A DNA stretch of 43,227 nucleotides from Alphaproteobacteria bacterium UBA3760 (GTDB lineage Bacteria > Pseudomonadota > Alphaproteobacteria > Rs-D84). Within the stretch, counting starts at the first letter, position 1, and each line of letters starts with the position of its first letter. Shown piece after piece: positions 25,536-33,388 of this stretch. Position numbers and translations under genes: made by a program. The stretch covers positions 30,230 to 73,456 of the forward strand of contig DFGC01000004.1 of the NCBI GenBank assembly GCA_002371155.1. The letters are read 5' to 3'. The notes beneath the pieces are model-generated. The model had not been told where the DNA came from. It saw only the letters and a program-made list of their open reading frames with translations, and ran no database searches.

Positions 25536-26240
25536 TTAATTTAATGTTAGTAAATTTTTTAACATCACGTCAACATCTTTCTGGGGGACGGGAACAATTT
25601 TTCCAACTGGCAATTTTCCCAGTTGCAAATTTCCAAATGATTCACGATGTAATTTTTGCACCGGTGCACCACATGCACGCAGGACAATTCTGATTTCGTT
25701 CTTTTTTCCTTCGGATACAGTGATTCGCAATTTGCCTTTTCCGATTTCGGTTATTTCCATTGGTCGATAATGAATACCATCAACCGTCGCACCACGACGC
25801 GCAATATCCAGATTATGTGTCGTGCCGCCAACACGCGCGATATATGTTCGTGGAATCTGTGTTGTGGGCAATGTTAAACGGCGCGCCAAATCGCCATCGT
25901 TTGTCATCAACAATAACCCCGTCGTTTTATAATCCAATCGCCCAACATAGATTAAATTTTTATATTCAGGTGGCAAAACATCATAAATCGTTTTTCGTCC
26001 CAATGGGTCGCGCGCCGTTGTCATAACATTTAACGGTTTATTGAAAATATATAATTTTGTTGCATCGGGCGGTGTTATTTTTTCACCATTTACAACAACA
26101 ATATCTGAATCCAAAATATCTGTGGCGGGGGAATTTATTATTTTTCCATTTACAGACACCGCACCAGATAAAATCAGTTTTTCCGCATCACGCCGCGACG
26201 CGATACCACAATGTGCGATAAATTTTGCAAGTCTGGTCAT
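25536..26240 (-). CDS. Pseudouridine synthase of the RsuA/RluB family
   Basis: The protein has an N-terminal S4 domain (RLAKFIAHCGIASRRDAEKLI, about 3-23; family residues only) and the catalytic block GRLDYKTTGLLLMTNDG (about 101-117) with the active Asp in GRLD. It has 234 residues. RsuA acts on 16S rRNA and RluB/RluE/RluF on 23S; the C-terminus here (EIRIVLRACGAPVQKLHRESFG) looks most like RluB, but I leave the symbol open. It starts five bases after rsmE ends. Confidence 0.9.
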   Translation of the reverse strand: MTRLAKFIAHCGIASRRDAEKLILSGAVSVNGKIINSPATDILDSDIVVVNGEKITPPDATKLYIFNKPLNVMTTARDPLGRKTIYDVLPPEYKNLIYVGRLDYKTTGLLLMTNDGDLARRLTLPTTQIPRTYIARVGGTTHNLDIARRGATVDGIHYRPMEITEIGKGKLRITVSEGKKNEIRIVLRACGAPVQKLHRESFGNLQLGKLPVGKIVPVPQKDVDVMLKNLLTLN

Positions 26241-26244
26241 TTCT

Positions 26245-26898
26245 TTATATCACCCGCGATATTGCCACCACCGCCGCCAATTCGGCACGCAAAATTGTTT
26301 TACCCAACGACATGCCACACGCCCCGCCAGAATCCAGCGCAGCAAATTCAGCATCGGAAAATCCACCCTCGGGCCCGACAAGAATATTTTTTGCACCACG
26401 ATATTCGTGTGGAATGTCCGCACCGTATGCCGCGCGTTCGTCTGCGAAAACAATTTCACGAAACGGAATTTCAGAAAATTTTATTTGTTGCGCGATTTCA
26501 GGCACACTGTTGCGATTTGATTGTTCCGCAGATTCAATTACTATTTTTTTCATCCGTTCCCAATTTATATGATTCGCGACCGTTCGTTCGGTTATTACCG
26601 GGATAAATTTTTTCACGCCCATTTGCGTCGCCATATTTAACATATCGTCTAATTTCTTTATCGGGGCAAAATACAGGGTTATGTCATTTGATGGGTCCGC
26701 ATGCGATGTTTTATCGCCAATTATCATAGATTTGCCATCCGCCCCCAGTTGCGCCGTATATTCAACCCCACCCCCAAACACCAGGCAATCGTTCCGGCGC
26801 ATAACATGCGATAAATAATGCGACACAGATTTGTCAACAGGTATTATATTACCGGTTTTAATATTTGTGCCGATAAAAATTCTTGGTATATTTTTCAT
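26245..26898 (-). CDS. rsmE: 16S rRNA m3U1498 methyltransferase
   Basis: The 217-residue SPOUT-family enzyme has an N-terminal PUA-like part (HYLSHVMRRNDCLVF) and the AdoMet knot blocks NILVGPEGGFSDAEFAAL and SLGKTILRAELAAV. It methylates U1498 in the decoding region. It is slightly shorter than the usual 240 residues. No Shine-Dalgarno is visible. It is divergent from the VirD4-like gene across 45 bases. Confidence 0.93.
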   Translation of the reverse strand: MKNIPRIFIGTNIKTGNIIPVDKSVSHYLSHVMRRNDCLVFGGGVEYTAQLGADGKSMIIGDKTSHADPSNDITLYFAPIKKLDDMLNMATQMGVKKFIPVITERTVANHINWERMKKIVIESAEQSNRNSVPEIAQQIKFSEIPFREIVFADERAAYGADIPHEYRGAKNILVGPEGGFSDAEFAALDSGGACGMSLGKTILRAELAAVVAISRVI

Positions 26899-26925
26899 TT
26901 CGTGATTTATCTTGTGCCTTTTTTC

Positions 26926-26934
26926 TGATATAAT
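26926..26934 (+). promoter_or_regulatory. Extended -10 promoter of the VirD4-like gene
   Basis: TGATATAAT is a perfect extended -10. The ATG begins only nine bases after it, and the ten bases before the ATG have no purine-rich site, so the transcript would be leaderless or nearly so. Confidence 0.6.
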
Positions 26935-26943
26935 AATAACACC

Positions 26944-29214
26944 ATGGCTGAAAAATTCAATATTTTATCTGCGGGCGGGTCATCAAAAGGGCTGAACATA
27001 TTCAAATCGACGGCGTATAAAGAGGCCGAAGTTGCGCCTATGGCGCAGATGTTTTGGACTTTTCGGTGGAACGCGGCAATGTGGATTATTTGCGCGGTGG
27101 CGTTTGCGTTGGCGTTTGTTGTTGAACACGCATTTCAATATGGATGGTCGCCCGCAACCGCACATTGGGCAAATTTGTTTCTGGGCGATGCCGTTCGGAC
27201 AATGGGTATGTCGGTTGTTGCGGCGGTGCCGTCGTGGATTTGGCGTTCGCTGATACAACCGGATTGGCCGTGCATTATGCCATTGTTGCCGTTGGTGGCG
27301 TTCTATTTCGTTTCAGATTCCACATTGACCAAGGAATTTAATCCGCACGGAACAGATATTTACGATTCCAAATCTTCGCGCAAGGCAACCGCGGACGACA
27401 TCAGAAAAATGAAACAAAATTGGAAAAACAAAGATGGTTTGTTTAATGGGTTTATGATGGTGTTGGGATATTTCAAAGATGGCAAGAAAACCAAGCCTTT
27501 GATGTTAGATGAAACATTATCTGCGTTGTGTGTTGCGCCACCGGGGGCCGGTAAAACGGCGGGTGTGGTTGTTCCAACGATTGTCGATTGCGATAATGTT
27601 TCAATGATTATAAATGACCCGAAACCCGAATTAAAACAAAAAACATCCGGATATCGTGCGACAATTGGTCCGGTGTTCATTATGAACTGGGCGGGGCAAG
27701 ACGACCCAGAACGCGGAATTTATTATCCATCGTGGAATCCATTATCACCCGAACATGTCCCATTTGAAACGGAACAACGCGATTTGTATATAGATACCAT
27801 TTGCAAGGTTTTGGTGCCCGACGCAACCGGCACATCGGCGGATCCGCATTGGTCGATATCTGGGCGTGCGGGATTATCCGGATTTATACAATATATTGTG
27901 TCCAAGGTTGAACGCGCCAAGGCGGACGATTATTTTTACAACCGTTTGCAATCGGGTGAATTTAACCAAGAAGACGCAAATGTTTTGATGGATTATTATT
28001 TGTCTATGTCATCAAATCCAAATGCGTATGCGGCGTTGGGATTATTGCAACGCGGTGAATTAAACAACATGAACTATGTCCATGTTGGAACATGGAAAAA
28101 TATCCCAGATGCATGGGTCGGGCACGAGGCATCGTTATCTATGATTTTGGATTGGTTGAACGCATCACAATTGGCAAATGCCGCCGAATTAGAAGAACGC
28201 AGACGCCAAGGCGACCAAATGGTGGCACTGGCCGACCCAATGAAAGATGTGTTGGAAAGCGCAGTAAACGAAGCGGTGGAATTTGCGTATTCACATCGTT
28301 CGGTTTTGGAATTGACACAACTGGCAAACACACCCGACAAAGAACGCGGGTCAATTTTATCAACGATTATGGCGGGGTTGGGGGTTTTCCGCAACGCCGC
28401 GGTGCGCAATCGGACATCACATTCGGATTTCCATTTCGAAGATTTGCGCGGTCTGCGCGACCCACGCGACGGCAAAGTTAAACCAGTCACGGTGTATTTA
28501 TCCATAAACATGGTTGATGCCCAGGCATTAAATCCAATCACAGGTATATTTATCGAATTGATGTCGAATTATTTGTTGGTGAACACCCCAGATGCAATCA
28601 GCACCAGTGGCAAACAATTAGGCCCATATCCGGTATTATTCGTGTTGGATGAAATGCCAAAAATGCAAAAATTGGATGCCGTTATCCAGGGACCTGATTT
28701 GGGACGCGGACAAAAGATTTCTTATTTAATTATCGGTCAGGACATCCACCAAATTCGCGAAAAATATGGTGAAGATGCCGCCGCCACAATTATTTCAACA
28801 ACGGCTGCAAAAATCATTATGCGCCAAAACGACCCAGAAACCGCAAGTCGTTTTTCTAAAATGATTGGTGATGAAATCAAAAAAGAAAAGAAAATCGATA
28901 AAGACGGCAAAGAAACCGAAGAAACCAAGGCACCAAAACCACTGTATTCCGAAATGGATATTATGACATTGGGCGAAGGAAAACAAATCGTTTTATACCA
29001 AGGATTTTATCACAGACCGATTGAAGCAACACAAGAAAGATATTTCTTGCAAAAATCTGAAATTGAGAAAAAATTATATGCCAAGGTCATGATGGGTGAA
29101 AGCGCACCTATGCCGGAATTTTTGGTGCCGGCGCATGCCCAGGCGATGGGATACAAAGGGCAATTAAGATTTATGGACCCGACAACGAAAACTATCAAGG
29201 TGTTATCGGAATAG
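26944..29214 (+). CDS. VirD4/TraG-type coupling ATPase
   Basis: The 756-residue protein has two or three N-terminal membrane helices (about 40-62, 85-100, 108-123). The VirD4/TraG ATPase domain follows: Walker A APPGAGKTAG (198-207), a family block SILSTIMAGLGVFRN, Walker B LFVLDEMPKM (about 565-574), then GRGQKISYLIIGQDIHQI. Coupling proteins sit at the inner membrane and deliver substrates to a type IV secretion channel. No relaxase or VirB/Dot gene accompanies it; two lipoprotein genes follow. The C-terminal 150 residues include a charged insertion. It may serve a T4SS encoded elsewhere. Confidence 0.9.
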   Translation: MAEKFNILSAGGSSKGLNIFKSTAYKEAEVAPMAQMFWTFRWNAAMWIICAVAFALAFVVEHAFQYGWSPATAHWANLFLGDAVRTMGMSVVAAVPSWIWRSLIQPDWPCIMPLLPLVAFYFVSDSTLTKEFNPHGTDIYDSKSSRKATADDIRKMKQNWKNKDGLFNGFMMVLGYFKDGKKTKPLMLDETLSALCVAPPGAGKTAGVVVPTIVDCDNVSMIINDPKPELKQKTSGYRATIGPVFIMNWAGQDDPERGIYYPSWNPLSPEHVPFETEQRDLYIDTICKVLVPDATGTSADPHWSISGRAGLSGFIQYIVSKVERAKADDYFYNRLQSGEFNQEDANVLMDYYLSMSSNPNAYAALGLLQRGELNNMNYVHVGTWKNIPDAWVGHEASLSMILDWLNASQLANAAELEERRRQGDQMVALADPMKDVLESAVNEAVEFAYSHRSVLELTQLANTPDKERGSILSTIMAGLGVFRNAAVRNRTSHSDFHFEDLRGLRDPRDGKVKPVTVYLSINMVDAQALNPITGIFIELMSNYLLVNTPDAISTSGKQLGPYPVLFVLDEMPKMQKLDAVIQGPDLGRGQKISYLIIGQDIHQIREKYGEDAAATIISTTAAKIIMRQNDPETASRFSKMIGDEIKKEKKIDKDGKETEETKAPKPLYSEMDIMTLGEGKQIVLYQGFYHRPIEATQERYFLQKSEIEKKLYAKVMMGESAPMPEFLVPAHAQAMGYKGQLRFMDPTTKTIKVLSE

Positions 29215-29223
29215 TTTTATATT

Positions 29224-30492
29224 ATGAAAAAATTTGTTTTTGTATTTTTATCTGTATCGATTTTGTCGGGTTGTGCGGCGGTTATGACGCAACAGTTGTC
29301 CGACGCGCGGCGCGAATTCGCAAATGATAAATTTACCGAATCTGCAGAAAATTTTTCGGGTGGCGCGGATATTCAATCACAAAATAATTTACAACTTTTA
29401 ATTACTGGATTGGCGGATTTTACCGCAAAAAATTATTCACAAAGTGATGCCGCGTTCGAAGAATTTAATCGCAGAAATATAGATACCACATCGGGCAGTA
29501 TTTTGCGCGAAGCAACAAGTTTAATTGGCGGGCAATTATCAAATGATTATAAACCGTCAATGATGGATTCTTTGTTCGTGTCGTATTATCAAATATGGGA
29601 TGCGATTGGCGATGGGCGATATGACGATGTGCGTGTGATTATAAATCAATCTTATGCACGACAACAAGAAATGTCGCGCGAATATGCCGAATTGGTTGAA
29701 AAAAATAAAAACCGTATAACCGATAACAATAATGAAGCATTATCAAAGATTACTGAACAAAATGCGACATGGGCGGCATACAGCGATATTATGAATCCGG
29801 CACTGATGTATTTGTCGGGAATTTGGTTTTTGAATGATGCTGATTTTAATAACGCACGAACATACCTGAATCGCGCAAATGGTATGACACCAAACAATCC
29901 ATTTATAAAATCTGATTTGGAATTGGCAGAACAAAACACCCGCCCCGCCAACACAACATGGATATTTATCGAATCTGGGTTTGCGCCAATATTACACGAA
30001 GAAACAATGTCTTTGCCGGTTATAACAAATAACGGGATTATATTCACATCTATTGCGGTTGCCGAACCCATATTTTGGAATGGGCGCACGACAATAAATG
30101 GGGCAAAACATTTGGCCGATGTCAATGCGATGTTTATGACTGAATTTAACGAATACAGAATAAATGACGCGTTGCGCGCGTTTGCCGCGGCATCTGCGCG
30201 TGTTGTCGCCCAGGCAGTTGCATATAATTCAGACAGTAAATTTGCCGGGCTTATTGGATTGGGTTCAACAATATTTTCGATTACCACCAATAATGCCGAG
30301 GTTCGTTCGTGGGCAACACTACCCGAACAAATTTATGTCATCCGACAACATACCCCAAAAAGTCGGTTGATAGAATTAAAATCTGGTGATAAAATTGTTG
30401 CGAATATAAATCTGGAATCGAGTGGGAATAATTTGGTATATGTGCGATTGACTGGGGGCACACCAAATATTCACACAATGAAATTAAATTAA
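29224..30492 (+). CDS. COG3014-like lipoprotein
   Basis: A lipoprotein signal (ILSGC, lipidated Cys17) leads to a helical, TPR-like N-terminal half. The C-terminal half contains WIFIESGFAPILHEETMSLP (about 250-269) and IAVAEPIFW, the hallmarks of the COG3014 family. That family often sits beside LpoB-type genes, as it does here. Its role is not established; an outer-membrane partner of cell-wall synthesis is plausible. It starts nine bases after the VirD4-like gene without a visible Shine-Dalgarno, suggesting coupled translation. Confidence 0.75.
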   Translation: MKKFVFVFLSVSILSGCAAVMTQQLSDARREFANDKFTESAENFSGGADIQSQNNLQLLITGLADFTAKNYSQSDAAFEEFNRRNIDTTSGSILREATSLIGGQLSNDYKPSMMDSLFVSYYQIWDAIGDGRYDDVRVIINQSYARQQEMSREYAELVEKNKNRITDNNNEALSKITEQNATWAAYSDIMNPALMYLSGIWFLNDADFNNARTYLNRANGMTPNNPFIKSDLELAEQNTRPANTTWIFIESGFAPILHEETMSLPVITNNGIIFTSIAVAEPIFWNGRTTINGAKHLADVNAMFMTEFNEYRINDALRAFAAASARVVAQAVAYNSDSKFAGLIGLGSTIFSITTNNAEVRSWATLPEQIYVIRQHTPKSRLIELKSGDKIVANINLESSGNNLVYVRLTGGTPNIHTMKLN

Positions 30493-30511
30493 AAACCAAA
30501 GGAGTAAATAT

Positions 30512-31117
30512 ATGAAAAAAATATTACCGATTGCGATGTGTGCCGTGTTGACCGCATGTGGCGGGACACATGTTGTCGATTTGGAAAACCAGCGCGAGGT
30601 TGCATCCATGCAGGATGTTATGGAATTGGAATATCGCGATTGGGAAAAGGCCGCCGCGGATATGACCGATTCTATGTTGAAAAGTAATGCGTTGACGGGC
30701 GTTAAAAAACCGGTTATCGCGGTTGCAAATATTAAAAACGATACTATGCAACGGTTCGATACGGATATTTTGGTTAAAAAGATTCGCACAACAATATTGA
30801 AATCTGGGCGTGCACAAATCGCAACAAACTTTACCGGCGAAGACACAACCAGCAACAAAATGCGCGCAACACGCACAAATGCCGAATATGACCAGTCAAC
30901 ATTTGCAACAACGGGAACACTGGTTGCGCCGAACATGTCGTTGTCAGGCAAAATGTTGCAACGCAATATAAAATTGCAATCTGGGTGGTTTTCATCGGTT
31001 GACACACGCGTAGAATATTATCTGCAATTGACATTGACCGATTTGAAAACCGGGTTGTCTGTATGGGAAGACGAAAAACCAATCGTCAAAGAAGGCGACC
31101 ATGCACCAACATGGTAA
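30512..31117 (+). CDS. LpoB-like penicillin-binding-protein activator lipoprotein
   Basis: The 201-residue lipoprotein has the lipobox LTAC (Cys14) and an LpoB/PF13036-type domain: VIAVANIKNDTMQRFDTDILVKKIR (family pattern V-x-N-x-T...D...I), ATNFTG and a final YYLQLTLTDLKTGLSVWEDE. E. coli LpoB stimulates PBP1b from the outer membrane; here the partner is unknown. AAAGGAG lies before the ATG. It ends the run starting with the VirD4-like gene and is followed by a strong terminator. Confidence 0.8.
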   Translation: MKKILPIAMCAVLTACGGTHVVDLENQREVASMQDVMELEYRDWEKAAADMTDSMLKSNALTGVKKPVIAVANIKNDTMQRFDTDILVKKIRTTILKSGRAQIATNFTGEDTTSNKMRATRTNAEYDQSTFATTGTLVAPNMSLSGKMLQRNIKLQSGWFSSVDTRVEYYLQLTLTDLKTGLSVWEDEKPIVKEGDHAPTW

Positions 31118-31135
31118 TAAACATTATATCAAAAT

Positions 31136-31166
31136 AAAAACACCGGAAAAACCGGTGTTTTTTTTT
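31136..31166. terminator. Bidirectional terminator, LpoB-like gene and der
   Basis: ACACCGG-AAAAA-CCGGTGT with a long T run on the plus strand and A run on the other side lies between converging stops at 31117 and 31194. Confidence 0.8.
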
Positions 31167-31193
31167 GTGACGGATAATATGATTGATTATGCA

Positions 31194-32534
31194 TCAATCA
31201 AATGGATTTTCTGATTTTTCGTATTCTATTACAATTGGTAAGTGTTCCCAGTGCAATGCCGTCGCAATCCCGCGTCGCAAATATCGCGTGTATGATTCAG
31301 GAATATCGGATGCACCACCAACATTTATCAAAACACGCATTGGATGACGACCGGTTTGGCGCGCAAATTTTATCCGCATCGCGCGTTTCAATCGCGACAT
31401 AGGCGGTTGGCGTTCCGCCACCAATTTTTCAACAATTCGATTTAATAAACTGGTTGGGACATTTGCCGTTGATATATCCCATTGTTCATAAATCCGTTTG
31501 AACATATTTTGGATTCCGGTACCCGTTTGTGCAGATATCGCCAAAATCATAGGCTTGATAATCTGGTGAAAAGAATTTGTAAATTGGTGTTTTAATTTCA
31601 ACAATTTTTCATCGCGAATTTCGGGTTCAACCAAGTCCCATTTATTTAATGCAACACATAAAATCTTGCCCGCATCATATACACGCGCCGCAATCGATAA
31701 AGCCTGGTTTTCTATATTTTTTGTTGCGTCCACAACCAAAATTATAACATCAGATTTTTCAATCGCATCCAATGCCTTTAACGCAGATAATGTTTCAACA
31801 TCGTCGGTCACCCCCGATTTACGACGCAACCCCGCGGTATCCATTAAAACAATGTCGCGACCATAAAATCGTGTCGGAATTTTTACCGTGTCGCGCGTTA
31901 TTCCGGGGGCATCCATAACAATTTGTCGTTTTTCGCCCAAAACATGGTTCACAAATGTCGATTTACCAACATTAGGCTGACCCAGGACGGCAATCTTTAA
32001 TCGATTGTCTGGGTCTGAATTTGATGTGTTTTCGGCGACATCCGTGGTATCACCCAACACATCATCTATGAATTCATAAATATCATCAAATCCGCGCTTG
32101 TGTTCCGCAGATATTAAATGCGGGTCGCCAAATCCCAATTTATAAAATTCGTTTATGTCGGCAACACGTTTGGCCGATTCAGATTTATTCACCAATAATA
32201 ATACCGGCGCACGCGTTTTACGGCGAACCATTTTTGCCCATTCAATATCCATTGCCGTCAAACCAACCCGCCCATCAACGACAAATAATATCGCATCCGC
32301 AGATGCAATCGCGGACAATGCCATATTTGTCGAATCCAGCGCAATACCAGATTTAGCATTTTCCAATCCGGCGGTGTCAAAAACATCGATATTTCGGTCG
32401 CGCATTGTGCCAGAAATAGAATCACGCGTGACCCCCGGACGGTCATGCACCAACGCATCGCGTGTCCCAGTCAGCGCGTTAAACAATGTTGATTTACCTG
32501 TATTCGGGCGGCCCGCAATTATAAGTTTCTTCAT
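31194..32534 (-). CDS. der: GTPase Der, ribosome assembly factor
   Basis: Two tandem GTPase domains and a KH-like C-terminus define Der, which matures the 50S subunit. First G1 is GRPNTGKS (8-15), second G1 GQPNVGKS (185-192). Second G4 is NKWD; the first is NKSE (116-119), a form common in alphaproteobacterial Der. The protein has 446 residues. I start at ATG 32534 behind GGAAAA, since the upstream 19 residues of the open frame lack a site. It diverges from the Yip1-like gene. Confidence 0.96.
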   Translation of the reverse strand: MKKLIIAGRPNTGKSTLFNALTGTRDALVHDRPGVTRDSISGTMRDRNIDVFDTAGLENAKSGIALDSTNMALSAIASADAILFVVDGRVGLTAMDIEWAKMVRRKTRAPVLLLVNKSESAKRVADINEFYKLGFGDPHLISAEHKRGFDDIYEFIDDVLGDTTDVAENTSNSDPDNRLKIAVLGQPNVGKSTFVNHVLGEKRQIVMDAPGITRDTVKIPTRFYGRDIVLMDTAGLRRKSGVTDDVETLSALKALDAIEKSDVIILVVDATKNIENQALSIAARVYDAGKILCVALNKWDLVEPEIRDEKLLKLKHQFTNSFHQIIKPMILAISAQTGTGIQNMFKRIYEQWDISTANVPTSLLNRIVEKLVAERQPPMSRLKRAMRIKFARQTGRHPMRVLINVGGASDIPESYTRYLRRGIATALHWEHLPIVIEYEKSENPFD

Positions 32535-32602
32535 AGTTTTTTCCGTTGATTTTTTTTTATTATAAAGCAAAAATATAAATAAGCAAACCAAGAGGCAAAA
32601 AA

Positions 32603-33199
32603 ATGCAATTTAAAATAAAACATTTATTCACAAATATTTATGATGCGGTTATAAATCCCAAGAAGTTTTTCAAAAAAATTGTTGCCGATGGCGATTTAGA
32701 AGAATCTATGCTGCGTGCATTTATATACGGTTTAATTGGTGGCGTGTTGGTGTTGGCGTTCCGTTTGATTGGTGGCGCAACGATAACAATCGGTTCGGTA
32801 TTCGGTGCAATGATTATCGTGCCAGTTTTGGCGGTGGCGATGTTGTTCGTGATGGGCGGATTGTTGATGTTGATTTCTGAAATCACCGGCGGCGAACGCG
32901 ATTGGGAAATTGCTATCAAGGGATTGGCATCTGTATTTTTTATGTATCCGGTGATTTTATTGTTAAATTCATGTGCGTTTAATTGCTGGTCTGTGTGGGT
33001 TATCAGTGTTTTTGTCGATGCGTGGGTGTTATATATGCTGTATTGTATTTCGATATATTGTATGCGCGGAAATAAAACCAATGTATTATTGGTTATTGGT
33101 ATATTGGTCGTATTCATGATAACTGTATACATCACAGATTACAGAATCAGTTGGTTTATGTTGAAAAATGCGGGCGCAACATTGGCGTGCCTGTTATAA
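32603..33199 (+). CDS. Yip1-family integral membrane protein
   Basis: The 198-residue protein begins with the pattern FTNIYDAVINPKKFFKKI typical of bacterial Yip1-domain proteins and has about five membrane helices (about 39-56, 61-92, 107-122, 127-150, 157-175). Its biochemical role is unknown. AAGAGG is placed before the ATG, and a hairpin terminator follows. It stands alone between der and pnp. Confidence 0.75.
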   Translation: MQFKIKHLFTNIYDAVINPKKFFKKIVADGDLEESMLRAFIYGLIGGVLVLAFRLIGGATITIGSVFGAMIIVPVLAVAMLFVMGGLLMLISEITGGERDWEIAIKGLASVFFMYPVILLLNSCAFNCWSVWVISVFVDAWVLYMLYCISIYCMRGNKTNVLLVIGILVVFMITVYITDYRISWFMLKNAGATLACLL

Positions 33200-33228
33200 A
33201 AAAATCCCCAGTTGGGGATTTTTTTTTA
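33197..33228 (+). terminator. Terminator of the Yip1-like gene
   Basis: AATCCCC-AGTT-GGGGATT with nine T residues, overlapping the stop codon. Confidence 0.85.
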
Positions 33229-33236
33229 CAATAAAT

Positions 33237-33265
33237 TTGCAAATATGTAAATTTATATCTATAAT
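33237..33265 (+). promoter_or_regulatory. Promoter of pnp
   Basis: TTGCAA (33237-33242) and TATAAT (33260-33265) are exactly 17 bases apart. Transcription would start near 33272, giving a leader of about 115 bases. Confidence 0.75.
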
Positions 33266-33273
33266 ATCCAAAG

Positions 33274-33349
33274 TCGCGGAGGGGAATTGTTCATTTTTGC
33301 ACTTTTGCCGCGAATATTTCAGAGTGTAAAAACGAATAATTTTCTCCGC
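33274..33349 (+). promoter_or_regulatory. Structured pnp leader with two alternative stems
   Basis: TCGCGG (33274-33279) can pair with CCGCGA (33308-33313), or the overlapping GCGGAG (33276-33281) can pair with CTCCGC (33344-33349). The two stems exclude each other. In E. coli a pnp leader stem is cut by RNase III in PNPase autoregulation; a similar role is inferred here. Confidence 0.45.
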
Positions 33350-33388
33350 AAAAAATAATAATCGTTTAACAAAAAATGGAGAAAAAAT

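Noticed and set aside
28074..28541. Long minus-strand frame inside the VirD4-like gene
   Set aside because: The plus-strand protein is clearly conserved here; the antisense frame is a by-product of codon bias.
31194..32534. NKSE instead of NKxD in the first G domain of Der as a defect
   Set aside because: Alphaproteobacterial Der proteins often carry Glu at this place; it is a lineage trait.
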